A DNA stretch of 64,000 nucleotides from G965220305 sp965220305 (GCA_965220305.1 OZ244817.1:1302001-1366000), one strand, 5' to 3'; counted from the stretch's first letter, positions 18,003 through 27,220 are shown. Numbers and translations are program-made. Notes: generated from the letters alone by a model not told the origin.

Positions 18003-19748
18003 ATGCCAGACAGCGTTTCTTTGAGAGTTGAGACTAATCTTCCCGCCGAGATGCGGGACGGGGTGGTCCTCTACGCTGACGTTTACCGCCCCGATGGCCC
18101 AGGGCCGTTCCCGGTATTGCTGCAGCGGACCCCTTACGATAAGTCCGCTCCAGGGTCCATGACCAACCTGGACCCGCTGAAAGCCGCTCGCAACGGCTAC
18201 GCAGTGGTCATTCAGGATACCCGGGGACGCTACACTTCCCAGGGGGAGTTTTACGCTTTCCGCGACGAAATCAACGACGGCTACGACACGGTGGAATGGG
18301 CCGCCGCCCAACCCTGGTCCTCGGGCAAGGTGGGAATGTACGGGGCCTCCTACGTGGGCGCTACTCAATGGCTGGCGGCGTTATCCCAACCTCCGCACCT
18401 GTCAGCCATTTTCCCCAACGTCACTGCTTCCAACTACCACGAGGGATGGACTTATCAGGGCGGCGCGTTTGAGTTGGGGTTCAATGTCTCCTGGACGCTG
18501 CTCCAGCTAACCCTCGCCAACTTCGGCGCCCTGTCCTCGGCCAAGGACGTGCCCGGCGAGAAGCGGCGGGAACTTATCGAAGCCGTTAACAACATGGAGA
18601 CGTCCTTCCGGCACCTCCCCACCGAGGGACTTCCCCATTTGCAGGACGGCCTCGCCGATTACTACTACGACTGGTTGGCCCACCCGGAGTTTGACGAATA
18701 TTGGAAGGAGCTCTGCATCGAGGACAACCATTCTCGGCTCAATGTCCCGGCCTACAACGTCGGCGGCTGGTACGACATCTTCCTCGGGGGGACCATTCGC
18801 AACTTCCTCGGAATGCACCAGAACGGCGGGACCGACGACGCCCGGCGCGGCCAAAAGCTGCTCGTTGGGCCGTGGCAGCACGGCTCCCGGGGCAGCAGCG
18901 TAGTTGGCAACCACTACTTTGGCCTCTCCGCCGATGCTATGGCTGCCGACCTCGACGGCGTCCACTTCCGTTGGTTCGACTACTGGCTCAAGGGAATAGA
19001 CACCGGCGTTCTGGACGAGCCGCCGGTCCGAATCTTCGTCATGGGTGACAACCTTTGGCGAGACGAGCAAGAGTGGCCTCTGGCCAGGGCCCAGAATACG
19101 GCCTATTACCTGCACAGCCAGGGTAAGGCCAACTCGCGGCACGGCGACGGCTCCCTGAGCACCCAGCCGCCGGGCGCGGAAACGCCGGACGTTTACCTTT
19201 ACAATCCGGCTGATCCGGCGCCCACCAGGGGCGGGCCTCTGTGCTGCAATCCCTACTTTGCGGCCAACGGGGCCTTCGACCAGCAGGAGATAGAAGCGCG
19301 CCCGGACGTGCTGGTCTACTCCACGCCTCCCTTGGAAGAAGACCTGGAGGTGACCGGCCCGGTGACCGTCACCCTCTGGGCGGCTACTTCGGAGGTCGAT
19401 ACCGACTTCACGGCCAAGCTGGTGGATGTCTGCGAGGACGGCTGCGCCCGCAACCTGACCGACGGGATAATTCGGGCGCGGTACCGGGAGTCAAGCTCCC
19501 AGGCTAGCCTGGTGGAGCCGGGCCGGGCCTACCAATACACCATCGACCTCTGGGCTACCAGCAACGTATTCCAGCGGGGCCACCGAATCCGGGTTGAGAT
19601 TTCCAGCAGCAACTTCCCCCGGTTCGACCGCAACACCAACACCGGAAACGTCATTTCCGGGGACGCTGAGTTCAAGCCAGCGTTGCAGACGGTGTTGCAC
19701 AACGCCCAACATCCGTCCCACATCACCCTGCCGGTGGTGCCCAGGTAG
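18003..19748 (+). CDS. CocE/NonD family hydrolase (X-Pro dipeptidyl-peptidase-like)
   Basis: 581 residues. The alpha/beta-hydrolase core has DGVVLYADVYRPDGPGP, then VIQDTRGRY, the nucleophile elbow GMYGASYVGATQ (Ser near residue 115), GGWYDIFLGG with the likely catalytic Asp, and VGPWQHGSRG with the likely catalytic His, matching the Ser-Asp-His order of cocaine esterase. A C-terminal jelly-roll domain follows (VTGPVTVTLWAATSEVDTDF, SSNFPRFDRN). It would hydrolyse esters or amides. The start at 18003 is chosen for its spacing from AAGGGAG; an in-frame ATG six bases earlier is also possible. Stands alone between minus-strand genes. Confidence 0.88.
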   Translation: MPDSVSLRVETNLPAEMRDGVVLYADVYRPDGPGPFPVLLQRTPYDKSAPGSMTNLDPLKAARNGYAVVIQDTRGRYTSQGEFYAFRDEINDGYDTVEWAAAQPWSSGKVGMYGASYVGATQWLAALSQPPHLSAIFPNVTASNYHEGWTYQGGAFELGFNVSWTLLQLTLANFGALSSAKDVPGEKRRELIEAVNNMETSFRHLPTEGLPHLQDGLADYYYDWLAHPEFDEYWKELCIEDNHSRLNVPAYNVGGWYDIFLGGTIRNFLGMHQNGGTDDARRGQKLLVGPWQHGSRGSSVVGNHYFGLSADAMAADLDGVHFRWFDYWLKGIDTGVLDEPPVRIFVMGDNLWRDEQEWPLARAQNTAYYLHSQGKANSRHGDGSLSTQPPGAETPDVYLYNPADPAPTRGGPLCCNPYFAANGAFDQQEIEARPDVLVYSTPPLEEDLEVTGPVTVTLWAATSEVDTDFTAKLVDVCEDGCARNLTDGIIRARYRESSSQASLVEPGRAYQYTIDLWATSNVFQRGHRIRVEISSSNFPRFDRNTNTGNVISGDAEFKPALQTVLHNAQHPSHITLPVVPR

Positions 19749-19812
19749 CCCGGCGTTCCCAGCCGAGTGGGGTTCTGCCAACTCTTCCCTGGGTCAGCCG
19801 TTACGCTGGCCG

Positions 19813-20841
19813 TTACTTGAAGCTGGGCAGCACCTTCTCGGTCAGGAGCCGCACCGACGCCATCACCCGGTCGTTGGGTATCTGGCCTCCGTAGTTCATC
19901 TCTAGGACCACACCGGAGATGTCGAGTTCCTCCCGGTATTCCTCCAGCCGCTTGGTGACCTCCTCCGGCGTCCCGAACATTACGCGCCGCTGGAGGATCT
20001 CTTCGTAGGGGATGTTGGCCGTCCGCCGGAGACGTTCCACCCCTTCCTCGCTGGCCGCCGTCTTGATTAGCTCGGTGGCCGCGTACTGGATGGCGTGCAT
20101 GGCGCTCTCTTTCGGCTCCTCCTGGGCCTTAGCGGTGGTCTCCGCCACGTATGCGGGGATGCGAAGGGTCACATCTCCCGGCCCCTCGAATCCCGCCTCA
20201 TGCCGCGCCGTCCGGTAAAGCTGGAGCCTTTCCTTCAGCGCCGGAATGCCCGCGGCGGCGCTGATGAAGATGGAATGGCCCAAATTGCCCACCATTGGGA
20301 AGGTGTCTTCCGAGGCTACGGCGATGCGGGTGGGGGGATAGGGCTGCTGGAGGGGTTGGGGCACGACCTGCACATCCTCGTACGAGTAAAAGTCTCCCTG
20401 GTAGGAGAAGCTGTCCCCCTTCCAAGCGCTCATGATTACCTGTAGGGCCTCGAAGAACCTGCCCCGGCTTTCGGAGTAGGGAATATTGTAGCCCTGATAA
20501 TACTTGGTCAGGCCGCTGCGACCGATGCCGAAATCGAAGCGGCCCCGGCTGATGTGGTCCACCGTTGCCGCTTCCTCCGCCACCCTGAGGGGATTGGTCA
20601 AAGGTAGCACCTGTACCGCCAGCCCGACGCGGAGCCTTGAAGTTCGGGCGGCAATGGCGCTGGCTATGATTAGGGGCGAAGCCAGTACCGACCTATCGGG
20701 GGTAAAATGGTGCTCGGCCAGCCAGACCGAGTCCATGCCCATCTGCTCCGCCTCGGCAATCTGGTTGAACGATTCCTCGAAGGCTTCCGCCTGGGTCATG
20801 TCTCCACGGACGTGGAAGTCGGTGAACATACCGAAGTTCAT
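19813..20841 (-). CDS. LLM-class flavin-dependent oxidoreductase
   Basis: 342 residues. Luciferase-like barrel: MNFGMFTDFHVRGDMTQAEA at the start, MDSVWLAEHHFTPDRSVLAS, NPLRVAEEAATVDHISRGRFDFGIGRSG near residue 90, and GDVTLRIPAYVAET. AAGGAG stands six bases before this ATG, so it is preferred to the ATG eight codons upstream. Very similar in layout to the protein at 31604 (both have GRSGxxxxYQGYxIPYxESRxRF), so the two are probably paralogues acting on related substrates. Confidence 0.88.
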   Translation of the reverse strand: MNFGMFTDFHVRGDMTQAEAFEESFNQIAEAEQMGMDSVWLAEHHFTPDRSVLASPLIIASAIAARTSRLRVGLAVQVLPLTNPLRVAEEAATVDHISRGRFDFGIGRSGLTKYYQGYNIPYSESRGRFFEALQVIMSAWKGDSFSYQGDFYSYEDVQVVPQPLQQPYPPTRIAVASEDTFPMVGNLGHSIFISAAAGIPALKERLQLYRTARHEAGFEGPGDVTLRIPAYVAETTAKAQEEPKESAMHAIQYAATELIKTAASEEGVERLRRTANIPYEEILQRRVMFGTPEEVTKRLEEYREELDISGVVLEMNYGGQIPNDRVMASVRLLTEKVLPSFK

Positions 20842-21261
20842 AAGATGCTCCTTATGGGGTTGCATAGCGGCAGGGCCATGAATGGTGCCCTGTGCGGCTG
20901 TTCTTGGTGTGCCCGGTTGCCAATCCGGAAAACGACCGTATTCCCGATAGCCGCCCGGGCCTACTCAAACGGCGCTCACCAAACCAACCTCGCCAAGGGC
21001 GAGTTGGTCGGCAAGCTCAATGTGTTCCACAAGACCAATAAACGCCTGCCGCAGAGTGAAGGGCCCGGGGCCAAAGGGCGCGTTGGAGGGAGCATACACC
21101 GGAGTTGACACCCGTTCAACCCCGGCGTTTCCACCCTTCATACCCAGTCTCCGCCGGTGGGCGGGAGCGGTAACTGGACCCACACCGAACATGGGGCCGG
21201 GTTTCGGCACAGCATACCGGACTGTTCCGGGACATGCTGGCCGGGACATGCTGCATAGAAG
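20842..21261. other. Intergenic region with gene remnants
   Basis: No complete gene. On the minus strand (about 21085-20965) the sequence PFTLRQAFIGLVEHIELADQ reads like the N-terminal end of another luciferase-like oxidoreductase and then stops. On the plus strand the AMP-ligase fragment begins without its first half. The whole stretch looks like a rearrangement scar. Confidence 0.35.
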
Positions 21262-22221
21262 CTCGATCTGAGTCACATGTTCGAGCAAGCCACCGGCCTC
21301 CTGACCCCCATGACGGGGGGAGCTTCCATCAATTATGTAAGCACCCTCCGACCCGACGCCATTTTCTCCGCCATGTCCAACTGCCGCGTCACCAACATGG
21401 GCTGCGTTCCCACGGTGTTGGAGCTATTCAAGGACGGCGTCGAGCGGGAGGCCCGACGACAGAACAAGCTCAAGCAGTTCCGTTGGGCCCAGGCCGTGGC
21501 CCGCCGCTTGCCCTTCTCCTGCCGGTCTCGTCTGTTTCGCCAGGTGCACCAGCGGTTGGGCGGACATTTCGAGTTCTTCGTGGTGGGAGGAGCCCACCTC
21601 AATCCCGACCTGGCCCGCTGGTGGGAAGCCATCGGCATCAAGGTAATCCAGGGTTACGGCATTACCGAGGCCCCGCCGGTGGTCGCCACGGGAACGCTGA
21701 AAGACCGGGACCCCGAGTCGGTGGGGCGCCCCCTTCAGAGGGTGTCGGTAAGAATAGCCGATGACGAGGAAATTCTGGTGCAAGAGCCCAACGTGACGCC
21801 CGGATACTGGCAAAACCAGGAAGCCACCAACCGGGTATTCACCGACGGCTGGTACCGCACCGGAGACCTGGGCTTCCTGGACCGCAAGGGCCGGCTGCAC
21901 ATTCGCGGGCGGCGGGACTACATGATAGTCCTACCCAGCGGACTCAACGTTTTCCCGGAAGAGGTGGAACAGGTGCTAACCACCGATCCTCGGGTGGAAG
22001 ACGCGGTAGTGTTGGGCGTAACCCGTCGCCGGGAGTTGGAAGTCCGCGCCGTCCTGCTCACCGGCGAGTCAAACCAGGCCGACGACATCGTGAAGGACGC
22101 CAACAGTCGCCTGGCCCCGCACCAGAGAATCCAGCACTACACGGTATGGCCGGACGCCAGTTTTCCCCTGACGCCCTCGATGAAGCCCAGGCGTCGGGAG
22201 ATCGCCCAGCGGGTGGCCTGA
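21262..22221 (+). pseudogene. AMP-forming acyl-CoA synthetase, 5'-truncated
   Basis: The open frame starts in mid-protein with LDLSHMFEQATGLLTPMTGG, which corresponds to the LPLSHMFEQ block about halfway through long-chain acyl-CoA synthetases. Later family motifs are present: FFVVGGAHLNPD, QGYGITEAPPVV (the YGxTE adenylate-binding motif), DGWYRTGDLGFLDRKGRLHIRGR (A8) and the C-terminal small domain. The P-loop motif and the first 200-250 residues are absent, and there is no room for them before the divergent gene at 20841. It is probably non-functional. Confidence 0.75.
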
Positions 22222-22379
22222 ACTGCCGCCGCCAACCCCTAATTTCTCCCCCGCCTGAACCTGCCTGTTGTCAGCCGCCCAGCGTCCCTTTGCCGCATCA
22301 GGCAAAGTTGATGGTATGATGGGCTCGGCGGCTCCGAGCCAAACTAGGCCCGGAGACCACCGCTTCCCGGGGCAGAGCG

Positions 22380-23780
22380 ATGGCGAGTCCCCGCGCCGCA
22401 GCTAGTCCCACCGATTCAGTCCTGATGGGACCGTTCCAACAGGACTGGCTGAGGGGTGTTGCGACATTGAAGGTAGTGGCCTGGCGCACCCAGATGGCCC
22501 GTTCCCTGCCCTTCTACTACGGGTGGGTCATCGTTGCCAACACCGTATCCGTGAGCCTCTCCACCCGGACCGTCATGGCCGTAGCCATGTTGTCGGTGTT
22601 CGTGGTGCCGATGACCAAGGAGTTGGACTGGTCGCGGGGCCTCTTCTCGGGGGCCGTCAGCCTGGGCGGCCTCTGCGCGGTGGTAACCTCCCCCTTCGTT
22701 GGCCGCTGGTTGGACCGCTTTGGCGCTGGACTATTGCTGGCGGGTTCCTCGGCGATCACCGGCTTGCTGGCCATCGGACTGTCGGTCATCTCCGGCCCCC
22801 TGGCCTTCTACGCCCTTTACGTGCCGGGCCGAATGATATTCGCCGGCCCCCTGGAACTGGGACTCCCCACGTCCATCAGCAACTGGTTCATCCGTCGCCG
22901 TCCCCTGGGTCTGGCCATTGACAGCGTGGCCAAGGGCGCCGGCCTGGCCATCATGCCCCTGGTGGCCCAGTTCATCATCACCGGATGGGACTGGCGCACC
23001 GCGTGGTTGGTACTGGGGGTAGCCATCCTGATAGTCGGGGTCGTGCCGTCTTTCCTGGTAATGGCGCGCCGTCCGGAGGACATGGGGCTGGAGCCGGACC
23101 CGGGCCCTCGGCAAGTGGCAAACGCTGCGGGGGTGGAAAAGGATGCATTCCCGGAAGTACCCGTTCCGGCGGAAGAGACCAACTTCACCGTACGCCAGGC
23201 GATGGCTACCCGGGCCTTTTGGATTCTGACCCTCTTCTCCGCTGGCGGCTTCATGGTGCAGGCGGGCATCAGCTTGCACCAGGTGCCCCACTACATCAAC
23301 CAGGGTCTGCCGGGACCGCAGGCGGCGCTGACGGTAAGCGCCTTCGCCTTCGCCCAGATGCTCTCCGGCCCGGTCTGGTCGGCGGTGGGACGCCGGATCC
23401 AGGTGCGTCTATTGCTGGCCGCCGCCGGATTTATCGTGGCGGCGGGCGCACTAGGCACCGCCGGCAGCGACACCCTGGTGACCGGGCTATTGGCGGCCAC
23501 CGTGGTCGGTTTCGGAGTGGGGGGCCTACACCTACTACTGCGGCTGGCCTGGGCTGACTACTACGGTCGGGAGCACCTGGGCACGATTCGCGGCATCACC
23601 CTCTCCGCCCAGGTGGGAGGGCAGGCCCTGGGTCCGATAATAGCCGGGGTCACCTTCGACTGGACCGGCGGCTACCAGTGGCCCTTCCTGTTTTTCACCG
23701 CCGTGGCGTCCCTGTCGGGGCTGCTGGTCCTGTCCGCCTCACCCCCCAAGAAGCCCGTACCCGCCCTCCAGGAGAGTTGA
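22380..23780 (+). CDS. MFS transporter, OFA/monocarboxylate-like
   Basis: Up to 466 residues with 12 membrane segments. LPFYYGWVIVANTVSVSLS opens TM1 as in oxalate/formate antiporter-like MFS proteins. PFVGRWLDRFGAGLLL is the MFS loop 2-3 motif, and a central loop with RRPEDMGLEPDPGPRQ is typical of the branch. Probably carries small carboxylates. The start is not fixed: ATGs at 22422 and 22494 are also in frame, and the last gives the shortest, most family-like N terminus (MARSLPFYYGW). It precedes the selenoprotein gene by about 170 bases on the same strand. Confidence 0.8.
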   Translation: MASPRAAASPTDSVLMGPFQQDWLRGVATLKVVAWRTQMARSLPFYYGWVIVANTVSVSLSTRTVMAVAMLSVFVVPMTKELDWSRGLFSGAVSLGGLCAVVTSPFVGRWLDRFGAGLLLAGSSAITGLLAIGLSVISGPLAFYALYVPGRMIFAGPLELGLPTSISNWFIRRRPLGLAIDSVAKGAGLAIMPLVAQFIITGWDWRTAWLVLGVAILIVGVVPSFLVMARRPEDMGLEPDPGPRQVANAAGVEKDAFPEVPVPAEETNFTVRQAMATRAFWILTLFSAGGFMVQAGISLHQVPHYINQGLPGPQAALTVSAFAFAQMLSGPVWSAVGRRIQVRLLLAAAGFIVAAGALGTAGSDTLVTGLLAATVVGFGVGGLHLLLRLAWADYYGREHLGTIRGITLSAQVGGQALGPIIAGVTFDWTGGYQWPFLFFTAVASLSGLLVLSASPPKKPVPALQES

Positions 23781-23861
23781 TCCCGACCAGGAAACCCGCC
23801 TCGATAATCGCCTTCGACGGGTAAGGGCCCAACCTTGACACTGGGTGCCGGAAGCCATAAC

Positions 23862-23915
23862 CTTCCCCTATCAACAGGGAGCGATTCCCTTCCCCTATCA
23901 ACAGGGAGCGATTCC
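23862..23915 (+). repeat. Two perfect 27-bp tandem copies
   Basis: The unit starts CTTCCCCTATCAACAGGGAG and ends CGATTCC. It is present at 23862-23888 and 23889-23915, followed by a degenerate third start (CTACCCC). Each copy can fold as a short CCCT...AGGG hairpin. It lies 36 bases before the selenoprotein start and may be part of its leader. Confidence 0.7.
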
Positions 23916-23951
23916 CTACCCCTTACCCAGCGAGCGTGTAGGAGCAGACAG

Positions 23952-24497
23952 ATGAGCGCCATCGAGAACCGCACCATCTTCGTTTTGGACCCAACGGCCC
24001 CTCCCCGGGACTTGCGCCAGGACATGGCCCTCCGGCTGCCGGACCTGGGAGGCCGGAAGGTGGGCTTCCTCTGGAACAGCAAACCCAACGGCGACGCCCT
24101 CTTTGGGCGCCTGGAAGAGCTGTTGCGAGAAAAATACGAAATAGCCGAGTTTACTTATCACAGAAAGCCCACATCCTCGGCGCCGGCTACCAGGGAGGTC
24201 CTGGACCAACTGGCTGAGACTGCCGACGTGGTCGTGGTGGGCCTGGCCGATTGAGGCTCCTGCACTTCGTGGAGTATCCACGACGCGGTGGAAATGGAGC
24301 AGCGGGGAGTCCCGGCGGTGGTGGTGGGCAGTCACCTGTTCAAGGCCCTGGGAGACGTGGAGCGTCGTTCCCTGGGTATGCCCGACTTGCCCGTGGCTAT
24401 TACCGCCCACCCCATCGGCGGCCTGAAGTCGGAGGCGGTACGGGAAAAGGCGGAGGCTCTATTGGACTCGGTGGTATCCGGCCTGACCCGCTCCTAA
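23952..24497 (+). CDS. UGSC-family selenoprotein (TGA read as selenocysteine)
   Basis: 181 residues if TGA at 24252-24254 is decoded as selenocysteine. The frame runs DVVVVGLAD-U-GSCTSWSIHDAVE and goes on with MEQRGVPAVVVGSHLFKALG to SVVSGLTRS. The U-G-S-C motif (Sec-Gly-Ser-Cys) defines the UGSC (seleno)protein family, in which Cys can replace Sec. Both halves are typical single-frame protein, so this is not a frameshift. A SECIS-like hairpin follows the TGA (24267-24283). The Sec and Cys three positions apart suggest redox or thiol chemistry, but the biochemical role is unknown to me. The genes for Sec insertion (selA, selB, selC) are not in the window and must lie elsewhere. Confidence 0.88.
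24267..24283 (+). promoter_or_regulatory. Bacterial SECIS-like hairpin
   Basis: TCGTGG-AGTAT-CCACGA, a perfect 6-bp stem whose five-base loop begins AG. The loop starts 21 bases after the U of the TGA. This agrees with the usual bacterial SECIS layout: hairpin just downstream of UGA, and a G among the first two loop bases. SelB would bind it to place Sec-tRNA. Confidence 0.7.
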
Positions 24498-24539
24498 CTC
24501 CATATCGGCGCACTTTACCCGGCCTATATGACTCCAGGA

Positions 24540-24593
24540 CCCGTCAGCGCCCCAGCGGAAATGCCGCAGAGGGGCGGGCCGCTGGCTGACGGG
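24540..24593 (+). terminator. Nested stem-loop between selenoprotein and next gene
   Basis: Outer arms CCCGTCAGC (24540-24548) and GCTGACGGG (24585-24593) with inner arms CCAGCGG and CCGCTGG. There is no T run, so it may be a processing or attenuation structure and not a simple terminator. Confidence 0.35.
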
Positions 24594-24615
24594 ACCAACA
24601 TTACGGGAGTAGCAC

Positions 24616-25656
24616 TTGGTCCAGTTACTATCGGAACAGATTGAAGTTGCCGACGAGCTAGAGTCAATACAACGCCTGTACCTGGAACGAGGTTGGAGCG
24701 ACGGCTTGCCCATAGTGCCGCCGACACCGGAGCGGGTAGCCGCGATGGTGGAGGCCGTTAACCTGGACCCCCAACAGGTTGTCGCGGAGATTCCCCCCCA
24801 GTACGGCGCAGCCACGGTGGAGCGAATAGCCACCAACGCGGTAATGGCCGGCTGTCTGCCCGAGTACCTTCCCATATTGGTGGCCGCCCTGGAAGCCATG
24901 AACGATCCGGCCTTCAACTTCTACGGCATCCAGGCCACAACTCACCCCTGCGCTCCGCTGCTCATTATCAACGGCCCAATCCGGGCCGCCCTGGGGTTCC
25001 ACAGCTACTCGGGGGCCTACGGCCCCGGTTGGCGTCCCAACGCAACCATCGGGCGGGCGCTCCGCCTGGTTATGCTGAACATTGGGGGCGGCTACCCTGG
25101 AGTGGGCGACATGTCCACCCAGGGCGCGCCCTCCAAGTACACTTACTGCGTGGCCGAAAACGAGGAGGAGAACCCCTGGCAGCCGCTGCACGTGCAGCGC
25201 GGGTTCCGCCCTGACCAGAGCACCGTGACCGTGCTGGCCGGGGAACCGCCCCACAACATCAACGACCACAGCGGGCGCTCCGCCGAAGACATTTTGACTA
25301 TTATAGCCGGGGCGATGGGCGTGACCGGGGCCAACAACGCCTACACCGGCGGGGAAACCCTGCTGGCCCTGGGACCGGAACACGCGGGCACCATCGCCGG
25401 CGACGGGTTGAGCAAAGACGATATTGTGGAGTGGTTGTCCCGCCGGGCCCTGGTTCCCCTGGAACGCTACACCGAAGACACCATGCTGGAGCGTTTCGGC
25501 GCCATACCCGAAGGCCCGGTACCCATGGTGCGGAGTTCCGAGGACCTGATGATTATCGTCCTGGGCGGCCCGGGTAAGCATTCCTCCTGGGTGCCCACCT
25601 TTGGCGGCACTACCCGGTCGGTGACCCGCGAAATTAACTGGCAGTCCGGCGGATAG
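24616..25656 (+). CDS. Uncharacterised protein downstream of the UGSC selenoprotein
   Basis: 346 residues from a TTG start with GGGAG upstream. Near the N terminus stands LYLERGWSDGLPIVPPTPERV. The middle has GIQATTHPCAPLLIINGP and a Gly-rich stretch (GGGYPGVGDMSTQGAP), then YTYCVAENEEENPW, HNINDHSGRSAEDIL and, near the end, LGGPGKHSSWVPTFGGTTR. There is no signal peptide or membrane segment. The RGWSDGLPxVPPT block is conserved in proteins I associate with UGSC loci, but I cannot name a tested function. Position 118 bases behind the selenoprotein on the same strand suggests a functional pair. Confidence 0.7.
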   Translation: MVQLLSEQIEVADELESIQRLYLERGWSDGLPIVPPTPERVAAMVEAVNLDPQQVVAEIPPQYGAATVERIATNAVMAGCLPEYLPILVAALEAMNDPAFNFYGIQATTHPCAPLLIINGPIRAALGFHSYSGAYGPGWRPNATIGRALRLVMLNIGGGYPGVGDMSTQGAPSKYTYCVAENEEENPWQPLHVQRGFRPDQSTVTVLAGEPPHNINDHSGRSAEDILTIIAGAMGVTGANNAYTGGETLLALGPEHAGTIAGDGLSKDDIVEWLSRRALVPLERYTEDTMLERFGAIPEGPVPMVRSSEDLMIIVLGGPGKHSSWVPTFGGTTRSVTREINWQSGG

Positions 25657-25895
25657 GGTCGGCGCGGCCGTACTGGTTTAGAGCGAGTCATCCCCCTCTT
25701 GGTTCACCCCCTTTGCAGCGGGCCTTCCCGCGTCGACGCAGGCCCACCACCCCTCGATGCAACAGTTCCGTCAACTCTTAGGACCGTTCGCCAGGTATGG
25801 GTTACACCCGGTAGCAGGACGGGGCAGGCTCTTCATCGGAATGACGGGGGGCTCTTTGCTAATATGTGATTGCCCTGACCTCGCCGCCAAGCCGG

Positions 25896-25924
25896 GTGAC
25901 TTCAAGACCAAGCCGTACTATAAT
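25896..25924 (+). promoter_or_regulatory. Promoter of the acyl-CoA dehydrogenase pair
   Basis: GTGACT (25896-25901), a 17-base spacer and a perfect TATAAT (25919-25924), 44 bases before the first ATG, which has AGGAGG (25955-25960) at good distance. The remaining roughly 240 bases back to 25657 hold no recognisable gene. Confidence 0.55.
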
Positions 25925-25967
25925 AATGCCCACATACTCCAGCTAGGTTGCTAATAGGAGGAAATCG

Positions 25968-27170
25968 ATGGACTTTGCCTACACGCCAGAACAGGAAGCG
26001 CTTCGAGAAGAGGTGCGACAGTTCATCGAGGAAAACGTGACTCCGGAAATTGCCATGGAGTTAGAGAGTACCGGAGTCCGCCGACGTGGGCCCAAGACCC
26101 GGGACTTATACCAGAAAATTGCCGAAAAGGGATGGATCGGCATGAGCTGGCCCAAGGCGTACGGGGGCCAGGACGGAAGCCGCATCGACCAGTACATCGT
26201 TGAAGAGGAATTCGCTCGCATCGGCATTACCGTGGGAGGCGCGGGCAGCGGAGCGCCGGCGATCCTGGCTGCGGGCACCGAGGAGCAAAAGGAATACTTC
26301 CTACCCGGGTTGATGCGCGGGGAAATCTCCTTCGCACTGGGATTCACCGAGCCCCAGGCGGGCGCAGACCTGGCCGGGCTGCAATGCCGTGCCGTGCGGG
26401 ACGGCGACGAGTACGTCATCAACGGCCAGAAGATGTTCACCACCGCCGCCCATTACGCCACCCACATTTACCTGATGGCCCGGACCGATCCGGATGCTCC
26501 CCGTCACCGGGGCATATCCATATTCCTGATTCCCATGGATACCCCGGGTATCACCGTGCGTCCCCTGTGGACCATCCAGAACGACCCACCAGCGCCCCTG
26601 GGCACCACCTACGGCGACAACCGCACCAACGAGACCTTCTTTGAAGATGTGCGGGTGCCGGCCTCGTGCATGTTGGGCGAGGAGAACACGGGATGGTACG
26701 TCGGGGCCATGGGGCTGAACCTGGACCGGGTTGGAGCCAGCCGGTACCTCATCTCGGTGAAGCGGGACGAGGACATTGTCAACTGGATTAAGAATAACCA
26801 GTTCGACGGTTACACTATGCACGACGACCCGGCCATCCAGGACCGGGTGGCCGAGCTTTGGATTGAGGCCCAGGTCTGCCGCCTGATGACCATGCGCAGC
26901 ATGTCCTTGGTGGAGAAGGGCGGCAACTTCACCTACGAGGGCTCGGCGGAGAAGGTATGGGCGCCGGAGCACGGCGTCAGGACCACCGAGACCATCGCCC
27001 AAATCCTGGGGCCCTACGGGCAGTTGCTCAGCAGCTCCGAGGATACCGTGGAAGGCGGCCTTTTCGCCCACAACCTCATGGGAGCCTTCCAGTCGGGCAT
27101 CAACCACGGCAGCGTCCAGGTCATGCGGGACCAGGTGGCCCGCCGGGGCCTGGGAATGCCCCGAGGATAA
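25968..27170 (+). CDS. Acyl-CoA dehydrogenase family protein
   Basis: 400 residues, full length. N-terminal helical domain (PEQEALREEVRQFIEENV, GWIGMSWPKAYGGQDGSRID), the FAD/substrate signature FALGFTEPQAGADLAGLQCR near residue 125, the beta domain (YVINGQKMFTTAAHYATHIY) and a C-terminal helical domain with IAQILGPYGQLLSSSEDTVEGG. FAD-dependent alpha,beta-dehydrogenation of an acyl-CoA is expected. It is followed after 50 bases by a second, shorter paralogue, the usual pairing for heteromeric acyl-CoA dehydrogenases of steroid or branched side-chain degradation (FadE-like pairs). The substrate is unknown. Confidence 0.87.
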   Translation: MDFAYTPEQEALREEVRQFIEENVTPEIAMELESTGVRRRGPKTRDLYQKIAEKGWIGMSWPKAYGGQDGSRIDQYIVEEEFARIGITVGGAGSGAPAILAAGTEEQKEYFLPGLMRGEISFALGFTEPQAGADLAGLQCRAVRDGDEYVINGQKMFTTAAHYATHIYLMARTDPDAPRHRGISIFLIPMDTPGITVRPLWTIQNDPPAPLGTTYGDNRTNETFFEDVRVPASCMLGEENTGWYVGAMGLNLDRVGASRYLISVKRDEDIVNWIKNNQFDGYTMHDDPAIQDRVAELWIEAQVCRLMTMRSMSLVEKGGNFTYEGSAEKVWAPEHGVRTTETIAQILGPYGQLLSSSEDTVEGGLFAHNLMGAFQSGINHGSVQVMRDQVARRGLGMPRG

Positions 27171-27220
27171 CCAAGCCCCGTGTAGGCCCGTACCAGAATT
27201 GACCATATAGGAAACCTAGA

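Noticed and set aside
23862..23930. CRISPR array
   Set aside because: Two units directly abut with no spacers.
24240..24510. Two separate genes divided by TGA
   Set aside because: The second half has no ribosome binding site and the first ends exactly at the UGSC motif with a SECIS-like hairpin.
25757..25954. 65-codon open frame before the acyl-CoA dehydrogenase
   Set aside because: No ribosome binding site or motif, and it overlaps the promoter.
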